Of a stretch of 64,000 nt of DNA, positions 44,422-56,162 are shown one piece after another. The position numbers and the translations under genes are program-made. The notes under the pieces are model-generated. The model was not told the DNA's origin, searched no databases, and saw only the letters and a list, made by a program, of their open reading frames with translations. Origin of the DNA: Phlebotomus papatasi (Eukaryota > Arthropoda > Insecta > Diptera > Psychodidae); the NCBI RefSeq assembly GCF_024763615.1, contig NC_077222.1, forward strand, positions 107,913,417-107,977,416, written 5' to 3'. The stretch's first letter is position 1. The number at the start of each line of letters is the position of its first letter.

Positions 44422-47400
44422 ATGATTCTCAATATTTCACTATACATTACTTTCTACGTCTCATTTCTTCAAAATATTGTTTACAATGTGGATGCTGCAA
44501 TTGACCTCGATGCCATAAGTGGCGATTCGTCAATGGACATTGCTCCGTGCATTCTCAAGCTCTGCGAAAAGTACTTTCACTCCAAGAAAAAGACCCAAGG
44601 ATCTCTGGCTATAGTCAATCTCACGCCAGACGCTTCACCTTTCCAAAAGCACGTGCTGGAAAGTCTCAATGAAAATGAACGCCATGAATTGGCTGTGATG
44701 ACCAAAGATGCCAGAAAAAAGCATTGGAATGCATCACACGTGACGGAAAAAGCAAAGAATTATTTCATGCTCTTGGCGGATTCATCGGAATTGAACAGGA
44801 CAATTAAGCAACTTCATGCCCTGCCCACGTGGAATCCTCTGGCTCAGGTTGTTGTCTATATCACACTGGAAATGACTCCTGAAGAATTGGAGGCGCAAAC
44901 TAGGCGTTTGCTTGAGGAATTGCTTGAGAATGGAATGTACAATGTTAATATTATGTCCAGGAAGTACCACACGAATACCATTCAAGTGAACACTTGGTTT
45001 CCCTACGAAGGTTCCGATTGTGGAGATAAAATCTCAAAGCTGCGATTAATTGATGAATGTGAATATGTTTTGGATGAACCAAACGTGGATTCCAATGCAA
45101 CAATTCCTGAAAATGGCGAAGGCCCTAATAAAAAGAAGAAAAAATACAAATTTGTTCAGAGGACCTACTACACGGATTGGAGAAAAATTCCAGATACTTA
45201 CAATGGATGTCCTTTAAGAGTATCCAGTGGCCATTGGCTACCCTACACTGTTTATGATCCAAATGAAGGCTTTACGAAGGGCACGGAGGTTTTTATGTTA
45301 CAAACAATGACGCAACGAATGAATATGAAACCCATTTACACGTTGATGAATCTCACAAAGATGAATTACTTCGGCAGCAAGAAAAATGCCCTGCTATTTT
45401 ACTCGGACATTCTCGAAGGGTAAGTAATTTTTCTTATTATCTCTCATTAATTTGCTTTTTACTTGAAAGTTTATTGAAATTAGTCGTGACCTTTAAAATA
45501 ATTTATGTTTTATTTTGTTATATCAGACAAGCATATTTTGAATTTTATGAGTTTTTGGCGTCATGAAAGGTATTTTATTGCTTGAACAAAATTAAGCAGT
45601 GAAAACCAGTTGATTTTGAGATATCACAGTTTAGTGACAGGTTGTTTGTACATGGATTGATTAGAAAATTAGCTGCTACGAATAGGTATATGGGTCCATG
45701 AAATGGAATGGAAAGAAAATAAATTCATTTCCTGAAAAAAATTCACATATAAAATGATTGATAAAATCGATAAAATGATATAAAATGTTTAAAGTTTTAA
45801 TTAAATTCAAATTTTCTATTAAGTGATGTACTTCAGTCGAGATATTTTTTGCACTGTTGTTCCTGCAGCTTTAGGGCCAGTCAAGGGGGCTAGAGTACAT
45901 ACTCTATGATTCAAGTGTCCCCGGATTCGAATCCCCTTTAGGTTACCAGGAATTTTCTGGTAATATAGGTGTTGGAATAGTTTGCGGAATCTTTTTTCCC
46001 ATTTTGTTTTTTACACTTTTGTTTTTCCCAGTTTGTCTTTAGAATCTTTGTCTTCGGTAATCTTTGTTTTTTGGAAACTTTGTCTTTGGAAATCCTGTCT
46101 TTCATATATTTTACACAAGTATCGGAAATTTTACACAAGTGTATTTTATAACTTCCCAAAAATTTCCCTTTTCTCAAAAATTATTTTTTTATTTAGAAAA
46201 TTTTTGGCTGATTTTCGTTTGAACCTCAATATCGAGGTTATAAAACAATCTGAGAGAAAAGTTGTACATGGATGAAAATGTATGCTAATAAAATTCTCTA
46301 TCAAACCCTCAAAACAGATTGTTAGGAACAGTCCTAGTTTTCGAGATTCTGTCAGCTGTACGAAATCCATCTGTTCAAAGGATTATCGGGCATCGAAAGG
46401 AGAACAAAGGTTCCCAGATTAAGAAATAAATCGGTTCAGCAGAATCGGAGACATAGGCACCCAAGTATTAAAAAAACGACAAAACTGTTTTGCCTAGATA
46501 CCAGACGCAAAAACAAAATGAAATCAAAATGATAAGTATTTTCGTAAAGCATTTGACCCTAGCAATAGAAAAAACTGCATGAGAACCCAGGGACAAAATC
46601 ACTGTGTAATTAATTTTAACATAAAAACTTATACTTCGGCCGAATTGAAATTTGCTTATTGAACTGAGAACAAATTAGTGATGATGAAACACCAGTGCTG
46701 CTTTTAAACTAGAATAAACAATCTCCAAAGAAAGTAGTTATTGTAACAAACGCCAAAGTTTCACATCAAATTTCCTTCCTAAAATTCGTGAAAATTAGTT
46801 GAAAAAAATTAGGGAAAAAGTTCCCCTAAAAGCAAAAAACCAAACCCACATTGAAATCCTGATAGTGATGAGTGATATGTACCACTTGAACGTCACGATC
46901 CCTAAGAGTAATTACGAGAACATTGTTTAGTCGACCACTGAAGAAGGTCCACATCGGGACCGAAAGCTCTGGGCAAGACGAAAAAAGTGTTTTCATCTTA
47001 GGGTGACCTTTTTTTCACTGGCGAACACCGGAAAGTCCCTCTCAAAGTACATAGAGCCAGTCCTTCATCATTGATAAATGATTTTGGCGTTCAAGAACCT
47101 TCAAAATCTTTAGGGATTTAAGAAAAGACCTTAAATAAGTTTGTAAAGAAATTTAAGACATTTTACTGCTCGAAACACAGAGAAAGCATCCCTCGTCACA
47201 CTGTTTGTTCGTCCGGCTGTTACAACGTCTAGAGACCAAACGGTTACAGGTACAGTAGACTCTCTCTCAATCGGGAATATGGGGCAAAATGTTATCCGGT
47301 TTAGCGATAGAATTGAGCATCAAAGCCTTTGTAAATTCCACAAAAAGCGCTCAATTATAAAGAATCACGATAAAATAGGAAGAACTACAGCGTATTTGAG

Positions 47401-49443
47401 CAAATGGGCTTCATAATTAAGCGTGAAAATTGTCAACAAAATTTGTCGCCCGATTGAAAAAGAAGCGATTGAGTGAGAGTCTACTGTACAGACTTGGGAC
47501 CTTCGGAGATCCCCTCCCCCCTGAACCGATAACATGTCCCTCATTTCTTTCCTCATCTTTCCCTCGAAAACCATTGTCTTTTTTTATTTTTAGTATTGTT
47601 ACAAAATGTGTCGTGCGATTTTTTTAAAAGTTACCTAGGTCCAAATACGAAATATCGCCGTAATACCGGTTTTGCAAAACCAAAGCTTAAAATAGGTTCT
47701 AAAAAGCGAATTTCCCCACAGAATGGATCATGTTTGGGGTCGTTAAAAAGGTCTTGGAATTCCTGATAGGATTTGAACCGGTTTCAATCGGTTATAAACC
47801 GGTCATGAACCGATTATGAACCAGTTACATAATTTTGTTAGAAATTAATTTTTACTTCTAAGCTGTTTTGGGCTATAGCTTCTGAGTTATTTATAAATCG
47901 GTTCAAATCGGTTATGCATCTGTAAACGTTGAATGTTGCGAAAGTACTTTTGAGTAAGTAAGTGACGAGTTCGAGTATTTCGCACCTTTCAAATTTAAAA
48001 AGGGCGCTTTGCCACCTTTTTTAAATTAAATATCTTAATCGAAAAATAAAAATTATCTTTTAAAGACTCGCCTAGATTTCTTATTAGGCAAGATTTCTGC
48101 TAAAATATTGACAAAAAGTGAGATATTAAGGGCAAAAGGGGCAAATGATGCATTAATGATTCAAATGAGTCCAGTCTGAAACCCTAATTTTTTATTCAAA
48201 TGGCTCATTATTCTTTTTAAAACTACTTCTATTCTTGAAACACAATCCAAAGTCGTTCTTATCATTTCTTTTTGCTATCGAAAGCACCTATTTGAAGCAG
48301 AAAAGCTTTAAATGCACGCACGTTTTAAGTTTCTTGTGAGCTTTGGCATAAATTTTGCAAGATCTCTTGCCTAGAGATTACTCTGAACTTTTCAGTACAT
48401 CTGACATCATGATTGGTGGCTTGACGGAGAATGCCATCAGTCGAAAGGTACTCTCCACGTCAATTCCCTACTACCAGGACGATTTGACATTCTGTGTGGG
48501 AACAGCCGCTAAGGCGCCCAATTGGATGAATGTCTTTGCCATATTTAGTTTCTGGATTTGGGTCTTTACCCTTGCCCTGATGTATCTCCAGGGCTACCTT
48601 TTGCGCTATTTCAGTCGCATGGATACTGCTGAGACGGGAAATATGGTTTGGGCTCTTCTGCAGTCCCTGGCCATAACTCTTAGTACCTATGCTCACTACA
48701 ATCCCCGTCGCTTCTTTATTCGTATCTATTTGTTCTGCTTAATGATCTATGGATTGCACTTCAATACGGCCTATCACAGTTTCCTTATCACGGTGCTCAC
48801 GAGGCCACGGTACCAGGTGCAGGTTGACTCTCTGCCGGCTGCTGTGGCGCAGGATTATCATTTTATGGGGAGTGAGAATTCTCTCAACTACTTCAGCAAA
48901 GATGACGCTCAGTCGAAGTACGTGAGGCGCATGTTCACCATCTGTCCGGATATAGATGTGTGCTTGGAGCACGTGAAGCGCGACAGTCAATTGGGTGTTG
49001 CTGTTTCGCGAGCGCACGCCCGAAACAGCCCACTGATCGATGAGAGTGATATGTTCTGTTTTCACCATGCACAGAACATCTACAGTTACTCTGTCTCGAT
49101 GTTGGTCAAGAGGGACTATCACCTCCTGCCCAAAATTAATGACATCATACGCACGATCCTCGAGTCTGGACTGCTGTCCAAGTGGCAGAAAGACAGTGAG
49201 GTGAGCAAGGTGCACGTGGGTCAAGCAGCACCGCCCACAGAGGAATCCGAAGGGGGTGAAGGTGCTCAAATTGTTCTCAGTCTTGATCATGTTCAGGGAG
49301 CTTTTATAGTTTTGGAATTTGGGTTGATCCTCTCTGCGGTGGGATTTGCTGTTGAGTGGCTCATATTCCTGACAATCCAGAAAAATCGCTTCGGCGCCAC
49401 ATTTCTCAAGAGGCACATCGAGAAGATGCTTTGCTTCGATTGA
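44422..49443 (+). CDS. Divergent ionotropic receptor (IR), two exons, about 688 aa
   Basis: Exon 1 is 44422-45419 and ends at GAAGG followed by GTAAGT. Exon 2 starts at 48375 (after CTTGCCTAG) or, 7 codons shorter, at 48396 (after CTTTTCAG); both keep frame. The product, 688 or 681 residues, has the layout of insect variant ionotropic glutamate receptors: signal peptide (1-25), a diverged N-terminal region (to about 255), ligand-binding lobe S1 (about 262-378, including SDIMIGGL and SIPYYQDDLTFCV), membrane segment M1 (about 384-405), pore region with W425, M3 (about 445-474, ending LTRPRY), lobe S2 (475-635) and a last membrane helix (about 638-665). It should form a chemosensory cation channel in sensory neuron dendrites. 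The classic glutamate-binding arginine is not clearly preserved (SRK at 355-357), as is usual in IRs. A lysine run (237-241) precedes S1. The IR subfamily was not resolved. A poly(A) signal follows at 49557. Confidence 0.93.
45873..45985 (+). mobile_element. tRNA-derived SINE, copy 3, in the IR intron
   Basis: GGGCCAGTCAAGGGGGCTAG, then ACATACTCTATGATTCAAGT, then B box GGATTCGAATCC, then GGTTACCAGGAATTTTCTGG: the same order of blocks as the 9-kb SINE, in sense orientation relative to the IR gene. The 3' end is indistinct. Confidence 0.65.
46893..47062 (+). repeat. Interspersed repeat with conserved hairpin, copy 2 (IR intron)
   Basis: CACGATCCCTAAGAGTAATT, CACTGAAGAAGGTCCACATC, GGGACCGAAAGCTCTGGGCA and GTGTTTTCATCTTAGGGTGA: the same family as 665-850, opposite orientation. 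Its hairpin arms differ from copy 1 by a compensated pair. Confidence 0.6.
47161..48022 (+). repeat. Family E interspersed repeat in the IR intron
   Basis: TTTTACTGCTCGAAACACAG, GAGACCAAACGGTTACAGG, then GGTCTTGGAATTCCTGATAG and GGTTATAAACCGGTCATGAA, ending GGGCGCTTTGCCACC. Interrupted by the MITE at 47251-47488. Confidence 0.6.
47251..47488. mobile_element. MITE with TACAGTAGACTCTC ends, in the IR intron
   Basis: TACAGTAGACTCTCTCTCAA is inverted at TGAGTGAGAGTCTACTGTA (one mismatch over about 22 bp). TA duplication. It interrupts a family E repeat between CCAAACGGTTACAGG and CAGACTTGGGACC. Confidence 0.85.
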
Positions 49444-49556
49444 ATGCGCAGAGATGATGTCTCCCACTCATTTGGATGGTGGTGGGAGGAATAAGGAGCG
49501 ATCTCGTGGATGAATTTCATTGTCACACTCACACACCTTACAGGGGATGAGGAGTG

Positions 49557-49562
49557 AATAAA
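49557..49562 (+). promoter_or_regulatory. Poly(A) signal of the IR gene
   Basis: AATAAA lies 114 bp after the IR stop codon and is followed by a T/G-rich stretch near 49575. It gives a short 3'UTR, as is common for insect chemoreceptors. Confidence 0.6.
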
Positions 49563-50793
49563 AATAGATGGAATTTTCTGTTTATACCACACAGAAAGAG
49601 CGCGAAAGTGTAAAGTGAAAAATTTGTTGAAGGTGGGATGAGGGAAAAGCATCAACGAAATTTTCAACAGGAATTATCTCAAGAGATCACAGATTGTGTC
49701 ATTGAGCATTAAACGTTACATCCTTACTGGTTTGAGGCAGAATTTTCTTGGAAATTTGCCTCAGTTTGATAAGAAAATTCAATTTGAAAGTCTTTCGACA
49801 TTAATGAGAGTAACATTTTTAGACTTCAAAAATCTGTAAATATGAAAACATAAGGAGCTCCATACGCTTGAACTTGTAAAAATGATAAAATTTATTCAAA
49901 ATTATGTTTAAAAAAATTTAAGAAATGAATATTTCTATAAGTTCTATTTCTATAGGAATTTATAAAAAAAATAAAATATTTTTCCTTTAATCTGGTGATA
50001 TTGATAAATCAGTAAAACGGTGGGCATAATGAAATAAGTAATAGTTAAAAGTTGTAAATTAAGTCATAAAACATTAAATAAAAAACCTTAAATTTCATGA
50101 GATATTTTTATTGTCGACTTTCTGACGTTAGGTTCCATTTTTTTAGCCCCCTGCTTAAATAACGTTCTTCTTCATAATAGAAAACGGAGAAAAAATTATT
50201 TTTGAATGAATAATGTCAATACCTTTCAAGTAGATGTACGATATGCAATTATCGTATCTGAAATCGGTTATTAGGAAATGATCGAAAGCAGCCACAATCC
50301 CAAATGTTCAAAATCCTTAAAGGCATGAAATTATATAGGCATTATATAAATGAGCAGTAAAAAGTTAAAATTGAGCAGTAACAACAAAATTTGAAACAGT
50401 GATATTATCGTCCAAATTTTGGCAAAGGGAAAATAAAGGGCTTTTTATTCTATTTGCAACAATTTTAAATGTTAAATATATAAATTTGAAACATTTTTGT
50501 AAAGATTTAAGTTTTTTACTGACCATAAATAGATGCTTTACTGCTCATTTTTTTTTAATTTTTTACTGCCCATTTTGAATTTTTTACTGCTCGTTTGTTT
50601 TTTTGCCGAAATTATATGGAGGATAATGTGTAGAATAATTTCCCAACACACCAGAAAATTTCCCTTTGTCTCCAGCAGGCGCGGTTTTAAGATTTCCGGA
50701 TTTGGGCTTTCAGGATTTTGACCGGAATCCGAAATGATTCCCTAAAATGTAAAGGAAATATTTTAAAATATATTCTAAAATAGATTCTTATGA
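49563..50793. other. Gene-free stretch after the IR gene
   Basis: AT-rich DNA following the IR poly(A) signal; nothing recognised. Confidence 0.4.
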
Positions 50794-51045
50794 CTCTGAC
50801 ACGCCTTTTAGATCAGGAAAATTTCATAAAATCAAAATTCGCATCCTTTTCCTTCTCATACGCTTTGCATGTGTTTATTTCATTCTCTTGCGCTCCAAAT
50901 TCGACTGATCTAAATTAAATATGTTGTGAAGTTTAAAAGAAGAAGAAGAGTGCGCAAGAATGAGATAGACATATGCAAAGCATGTAAGTAAGACAGGGAT
51001 TCGATTCTCGACTGCGTTAAATTTTCGTGGTCTAAAAGGTGTTTT
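50794..51045. mobile_element. MITE family F, copy 3
   Basis: CTGACACGCCTTTTAGATCA, the core AGAAGAAGAAGAGTGCG and the right arm AATTTTCGTGGTCTAAAAGG follow copies 1 and 2. Confidence 0.65.
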
Positions 51046-51323
51046 TTAAAATTAAATTTATTTTCCGACTTAGTGAATTGTACAGTGTATCTGATGTATC
51101 TCTAGCAGAAAAAAATCTCAAAGTTGTTAGCACTATCTTCTTCCCAACGGTTGACCTCCCTGTTGGTATTTGATTTCACATCATAGAGAGGATTAGTATT
51201 GAGAGTTAGTTCATGTTCATAGGGAATAGATCGCCAGGAGGAACGCTGAGAGTTCTGAAGAAACCTCTTGCGCCTAAAGTGCTTATCCATTCAATTTAAT
51301 TAAGGGCTTCGAACCTAACAAGG

Positions 51324-51480
51324 TTTTATTGCTCGAACTCAAAAAGAGAGTAATATGATCCAAAATAAAAATAATAATGACATTTGTCATCGAACTGAAG
51401 CCCAAACGGTAAGACATATCGACTTTCGGTCTTCGGTTACCCCTTAAATCGGAAATTTTAAAATCCGATATTTTCCTAAA
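51324..51480 (+). repeat. Family E repeat, 5' fragment
   Basis: TTTTATTGCTCGAACTCAAA and CCCAAACGGTAAGACATATC, then GACTTTCGGTCTTCGGTTAC, match the first about 150 bp of family E; the rest is not recognisable. Confidence 0.5.
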
Positions 51481-51764
51481 GAAAAAAAACCGAAACTTCT
51501 AATTTTTACAATCAACATTCTTAAACGCTCAAAGTTTTAAAGAATTTTAGCAAGGAATTTGGAAAATAAATAATATTGAAATTTTAAGCCCTATTTTAAG
51601 AATATTTTTGGGATATGAAAATATCAATACTGTTTAACTTAACTAAAGCTCATTTCTCATTTAGATAGAGCAAAAATGGCGTCCGACACAATAAACCGAC
51701 CACAATAGACGAATAAACTACCTATAAAAAATATGTTAACTTGATATTTTTTTTTATTTGAAAC

Positions 51765-51960
51765 GAGAATTTTTTGTTCTTTCACAAACATTTGTTCGTA
51801 AATGTTCGTAAACACAGAAAAATTTTCGTAAAATTTTGTTATTTGTTCTTAATTTTTTGTCAGACAGACAAATGTTTGTAAAAGAACACAAATGCTCGTC
51901 AAATGATCATGTTATGAACAATGTTTGTGAAAAAGTACAAACTTTTACGAAATTTTTGAT
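51765..51960. repeat. Imperfect foldback rich in TTTGTTCGTAAA
   Basis: TTTCACAAACATTTGTTCGT, then GTTCGTAAACACAG and GACAAATGTTTGTAAAAGAA, pair loosely with one another and with AATGTTTGTGAAAAAGTACA. No sharp ends. Confidence 0.4.
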
Positions 51961-52830
51961 GGATTATAAAGGTCAGTGTGGCCTTTTTGATCTGTGGGAC
52001 TACATTGATATACGATTTTATCGCATAATTAAGGAAGCAGGGCCTTAAAATTATTTTATTTAATTCCATAAAGGTCTCTCTAAATTACATTACTTTATAA
52101 CCTACTTTCATTTTGAAACATGCGAAAAATCGTATATAAATGTAGCCCCACAGCTGTAAGTTGCCCCACCTCCCCCTATGATTTACGATCATGATTTAGA
52201 ATCATATCTTAATTGGAATTATGACATTTTCTGACTGTTTTATTTGGACAAAAAAAAGATCAGGAAGAAATGCTCTGGATATAGATCTTGTATACTCCTT
52301 CGTGATCTAATTTTTTTCCTATCTGATAAAGTAAAGAAATTTCAAAATTATAATTTTGATCTGATTGTGAATTGCCACATTGTATCCTAATGTGGCAATA
52401 TTTAGAATTCCGGGAAAATAAGAATTTAAAAAATTACCTCAAAATGCAAAAACAATTTCCGCATTTGCAAATTTTGTGTCATTAAATTAGAAATTAGATC
52501 ATTAAAATTGATATCGAAATGATCTCCTAGGAGTCATTAAAACACAATAAAAAATTTAAGGTGTGAATGTAGCCTAAAGTGCATATAAATTTACAAGTGT
52601 TTTCCTTAGTCATAAAATCGAAAAAATTGTGATAGGGGGAAGTAATCCACTTTTAAATTGGAGCATTTTTAAACGTGGTTTTCCTCCTATTTTTAAATGG
52701 AACTGTGCTTTACCATGATGCAATTTACGTTCACTTACCAAGTTTGAAGCTAAATTATATTAGGATAAGTGCAAAAATAAACTCAGATTAATCCTCCAGA
52801 ATCTTCAGTCTCTAAAATTTAGCAGTATGC

Positions 52831-53031
52831 TTTTTAGGTGTAAAAATATATCAACATTTTTTAATGTTGATTTTACACCTTTTTAAGGGTAAAATTAACA
52901 AGTAAAAGGGTAACTTTAACCCCTAATACACCTAAAAAGCATAATATTTACACCGATTTCGGATCAATACTGCAGGGTAAAACAAACATTTCCGGAATGT
53001 TATTTTAACTTCTTCGCATTTCTCTCAATGA
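52831..53031. mobile_element. MITE family D, copy 2, left end degraded
   Basis: TTTTTAGGTGTAAAAATATA through ATCAATACTGCAGGGTAAAA and CATTTCCGGAATGTTATTTT follow the 28-kb copy almost base for base. The right end is TTTCTCTCAATG; the left CACTGAG end is lost. Confidence 0.75.
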
Positions 53032-53491
53032 TTGGGAAATATTTCCGTCTACACGCTTTAAGCCCTGAATGTACGATAGTTTGGGATAAGTCTTTTCTGC
53101 TAAATTTTACAGGCTGAATATTTTCAAGCATCAGCCTGAGCCTGTTTGGTATTAAGGCTTAAGCTGGCTATACATTAGACATAATTTATTGAAATATTTC
53201 TTTTCAATGTCAAATATTGACAAGGATTGCCTCCACATTGCAAAGATTTATTGACATAAATGTTTCAATATTGAAGAAAATTGTCCAGTGTGTAGGCAAA
53301 TATTGAAATATTTGTTTCAATATGGAACATTTTATTCAATATTTTATTTCATTATTTTGAATGGCTACAAACTAGGCCAAATCATTTCAATAAAAAAATT
53401 CAAAGTCACATTGAAATAAAATTTCAAAGAAATTCTAAATATCAAATTGATTTGAGATTTCCTTCAATATTTTTTAATGGTCAGGAATCTT
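53032..53491. other. AT-rich stretch with repeated TTGAAATATT motifs
   Basis: Variants of TTCAATATTGAA / ATTGAAATATTT occur at least eight times between 53175 and 53475, forming many weak palindromes. It leads directly into the 93-bp minisatellite. Confidence 0.4.
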
Positions 53492-54352
53492 CTTCCTTCA
53501 GAACATCACAGAACTGCTGGATTTTCCTTGTTCATGAATGAAAACACATCCAAGATCAAAATCCAAGTCAAGACACATCCCTCCTGCTTCCTCCAGAAAA
53601 TTCCAGATTCTTGGAATTTGGTTATATATTTTGTTCAATCTCCTCAAGAACCCAACTTGGTCAGCACTAATCACCTGCTTCCTCCAGAAAATCTCAGAAC
53701 TTCTGGGATTTTCTTGAATATTATGCCCAAAACACTTCAGATACATTCTGTGGTCAGAGGATTCCTGGAGCTTCCTCCAGAAATCACAGATCTTCTGGGA
53801 TTTTCTTGTTCATTATGCCCAAAACACTTCAGATATATTCTGTGGTCAGAGGACTCCTAGAGCTTCCTCCAGAATCCCAGATCTTCTGGGACTTTTTTGA
53901 AAATTATGTGAAAACCAGTCAAATACTTTCTATGGTCAGAGGATTCCTGGAGCTTCCTCCAGGACATCACAGATCTTCTGGGATTTTCCTGGAGCTTCCT
54001 CCAGGAAATCACAGATATTCTGGGATTTTCTTGTTCATTATGCCCAAAGCACTTCAGATACATTCTGTGGTCAGAGGACTCCTAGAGCTTCCTCCAGGAA
54101 TCCCAGATCTTCTGGGACTTTTTTGAAAATTATGTGAAAACCAGTCAAATACTTTCTATGGTCAGAGGATTCCTGGAGCTTCCTCCAGGACATCACAGAT
54201 CTTCTGGGATTTTCCTGGAGCTTCCTCCAGGAAATCACAGATATTCTGGGATTTTCTTGTTCATTATGCCCAAAGCACTTCAGATACATTCTGTGGTCAG
54301 AGGATTTCTCTAGCTTCCTCCAGGAAATCCCAGATCTTCTGAGATTTTTCAC
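53492..54352. repeat. Minisatellite of about 93-bp units with 226-bp higher-order repeat
   Basis: Units begin TTCCTCCAG and start at 53492, 53587, 53679, 53772, 53864, 53954, 53996, 54089, 54180, 54222 and 54315. The 93 + 91 + 42 bp triplet at 53864-54089 is repeated almost unchanged at 54089-54315, indicating a recent duplication. Units share GATCTTCTGGGATTTTC and TTCTGTGGTCAGAGGA. No frame stays open through it. Confidence 0.95.
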
Positions 54353-55437
54353 TATTTCAAAAGTGCCTCAAGTTAAAATTACCCGACTTCCCCCTGAAGC
54401 TGTATGCTTTGCCTAGTTTGAATAAAATTTGAGCATTCTTCATTTCCAATTTTGAATTTTCAAAAATAAGAATCCTATCTTCCTGTAAGTTTCCAATGTT
54501 TATCTAGTTGCTTAATTTCATCGTGTCTCATCCTCAAAACATATCGGTACTATTTAAATTACCATATCTGTTTTGAGGCACCCTGGATGATGATGACGAT
54601 GTTAATGATCAAATGTGTGTGCCTCAATGATGCCTCTTGTGGATGGAGAAAAATGATGCGTGCCTTAGACTGTGGGTGTTGGAAAATACATACACTCACG
54701 GAAAAATTCACTTTTAGCCTTTTCCCCCTTCGCGCGCGCCTTTTCAGGGTAAAAATAACACTTTTTTTTTCTTCAACGACGATTTTAGATGATTCTTCTT
54801 GCCACAGAAGCAATTTATTGTGTATAGTTTTCTACATATTTTTTTTTTGTTGCTCATCAACTTTTAATTGGAACATGTGTATGTATGTTCGGATGATCGA
54901 AAAGAATATTGCTCAAGGGGGCTCAAAGGGTGTGGAATTTTGTGACCAGATATGGTATGGATGGTTGGATGAGAGAGGAAATCCGACACAGAATTGTGTC
55001 TGAAGGGTTCAGGGAATGGTTTTGGGATGAGGAGAGGTGGTCAAGGGATGGGAATTCGCGCGGGAAAATGTCAAAGTGAAACAGTGCAGAAATGCATGAA
55101 ATGAGGTGGAATTTGACGGAAGTGATCAATTAGTGCAGAGGATGTGGGGGTGTCAGGAGAGGTGTTGATTGAGAAAAAAGTGTCTACACATCTTCCCGCT
55201 AATATGCCGTATTTCTCAGTTTTTACGATCAAATATGGTGCTGTATCGAACAGAATAGTTAGTATTCTGCATCTCTTTTCCGTGGTGCCGATCCATGTAT
55301 GGGATGCTCAGTTGAGGATTCCTATGGCTTGTGCGCTGCTTGTGTGTGTTTTTGTCTATTTCGGTCGGCGACGGTGGCATCGGGATGCCACACCAGGCCA
55401 GACCCGATCAAAAGATCGGCTCCACCGACGCAAAGCA
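54353..55437. other. Upstream flank of the actin gene
   Basis: No repeat family recognised. It becomes less AT-rich towards the promoter (55300-55440), consistent with a regulatory region. Confidence 0.45.
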
Positions 55438-55531
55438 TATAAATATTGCCATAGGGACAATCCAGAGCTCACTCGCAGTTCTGCAGTTCAGAGGCTGACA
55501 CAGTGCCCGATTTTAAATTCTAGTGCTAACG
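55438..55531 (+). promoter_or_regulatory. Actin core promoter and non-coding first exon
   Basis: TATAAATA at 55438-55445 is followed 33 bp later by an initiator-like TCACTC (A at 55471). A donor, ACG followed by GTTAGT, sits at 55531/55532 and would define a 61-nt non-coding first exon. This exon joins the acceptor ATTGCAG ending at 56137, 25 bp before the actin ATG. A short leader exon plus a leader intron is a known arrangement for insect actin genes; the exact start site is inferred. No clear MEF2 or CArG box was found by eye between 54.9 and 55.5 kb. Confidence 0.65.
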
Positions 55532-56137
55532 GTTAGTGTGATTCATATTTATTCTATATAACCCATATATCCTTCGTCATCCTGGGAATGAGGATGATCT
55601 GGCTATCTTCAGTTCTCCGAAAGGGATTCTTCCAAACCAAAACCTGGATACTCCGAAATATTTGGATACCAAAAGGAGACTTTGGAAAGTGAAGTGAAGT
55701 GGATGATGGAAAAGCCTCAAAAGTCCCAGGAATATTGTGATCAAGAAGTGATTTCAATCAAAGCGGAGGATCTACATTTTAGGATTTACTGTTGGATTCT
55801 TGAATCTTCCAGTAAGTCTTCAAAAAAAATGAAGAATCCTCTTGCTGAAGATGAAAGGAATGATGTTTAATTTGGAACATATCATCCTCCACTATGTCTA
55901 AACATAGCCTAAATTCTTGGAGAAGAGAAAAATAGAAAAAATGGGAAAAGAAATGAGAAAGAAGAAGAAAAGAGGAACACATGGGAGTGTACTCCCTTGT
56001 TGAACGAGGAAATGGTTTGATGGAAAACAGATGGAAGAATTCCCGAAAGAGAAAGACTGAAGACGTCGGAGGGAAATATATGAAGCACATGGTGATTCAG
56101 GAGGGAATTGCGAAATTCACATGTCTGATTATTGCAG
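55532..56137 (+). other. Predicted 5'UTR intron of the actin gene (606 bp)
   Basis: Bounded by GTTAGT at 55532 and ATTGCAG ending at 56137. It has no coding features. Leader introns of insect muscle actin genes often carry muscle enhancers, so this is a natural place to look for them; that is inference. Confidence 0.55.
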
Positions 56138-56162
56138 GAAGACCCAAAAACAAATCTCCAAA

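Larger units (their letters stand above)
45420..48374 (+). other. 2.96-kb intron of the IR gene, filled with repeats
   Basis: The intron runs from GTAAGT at 45420 to the acceptor at 48374 (or 48395). It holds a SINE (45873-45985), an interspersed repeat with a conserved hairpin (46893-47062), and a family-E repeat (47161-48022) interrupted by a TA-flanked MITE (47251-47488). No extra exon is needed, because the two coding blocks already give an uninterrupted S1 lobe. Confidence 0.8.

Noticed and set aside
48739..49467. 242-codon frame antisense to IR exon 2
   Set aside because: Shadow of the IR coding exon.
53477..54352. Several overlapping ORFs of 80-127 codons
   Set aside because: By-products of the 93-bp (31-codon) minisatellite; frames break between units and run on both strands.
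55144..55536. 130-codon frame over the actin promoter
   Set aside because: Overlaps the TATA box and leader exon; best explained by the less AT-rich promoter region.
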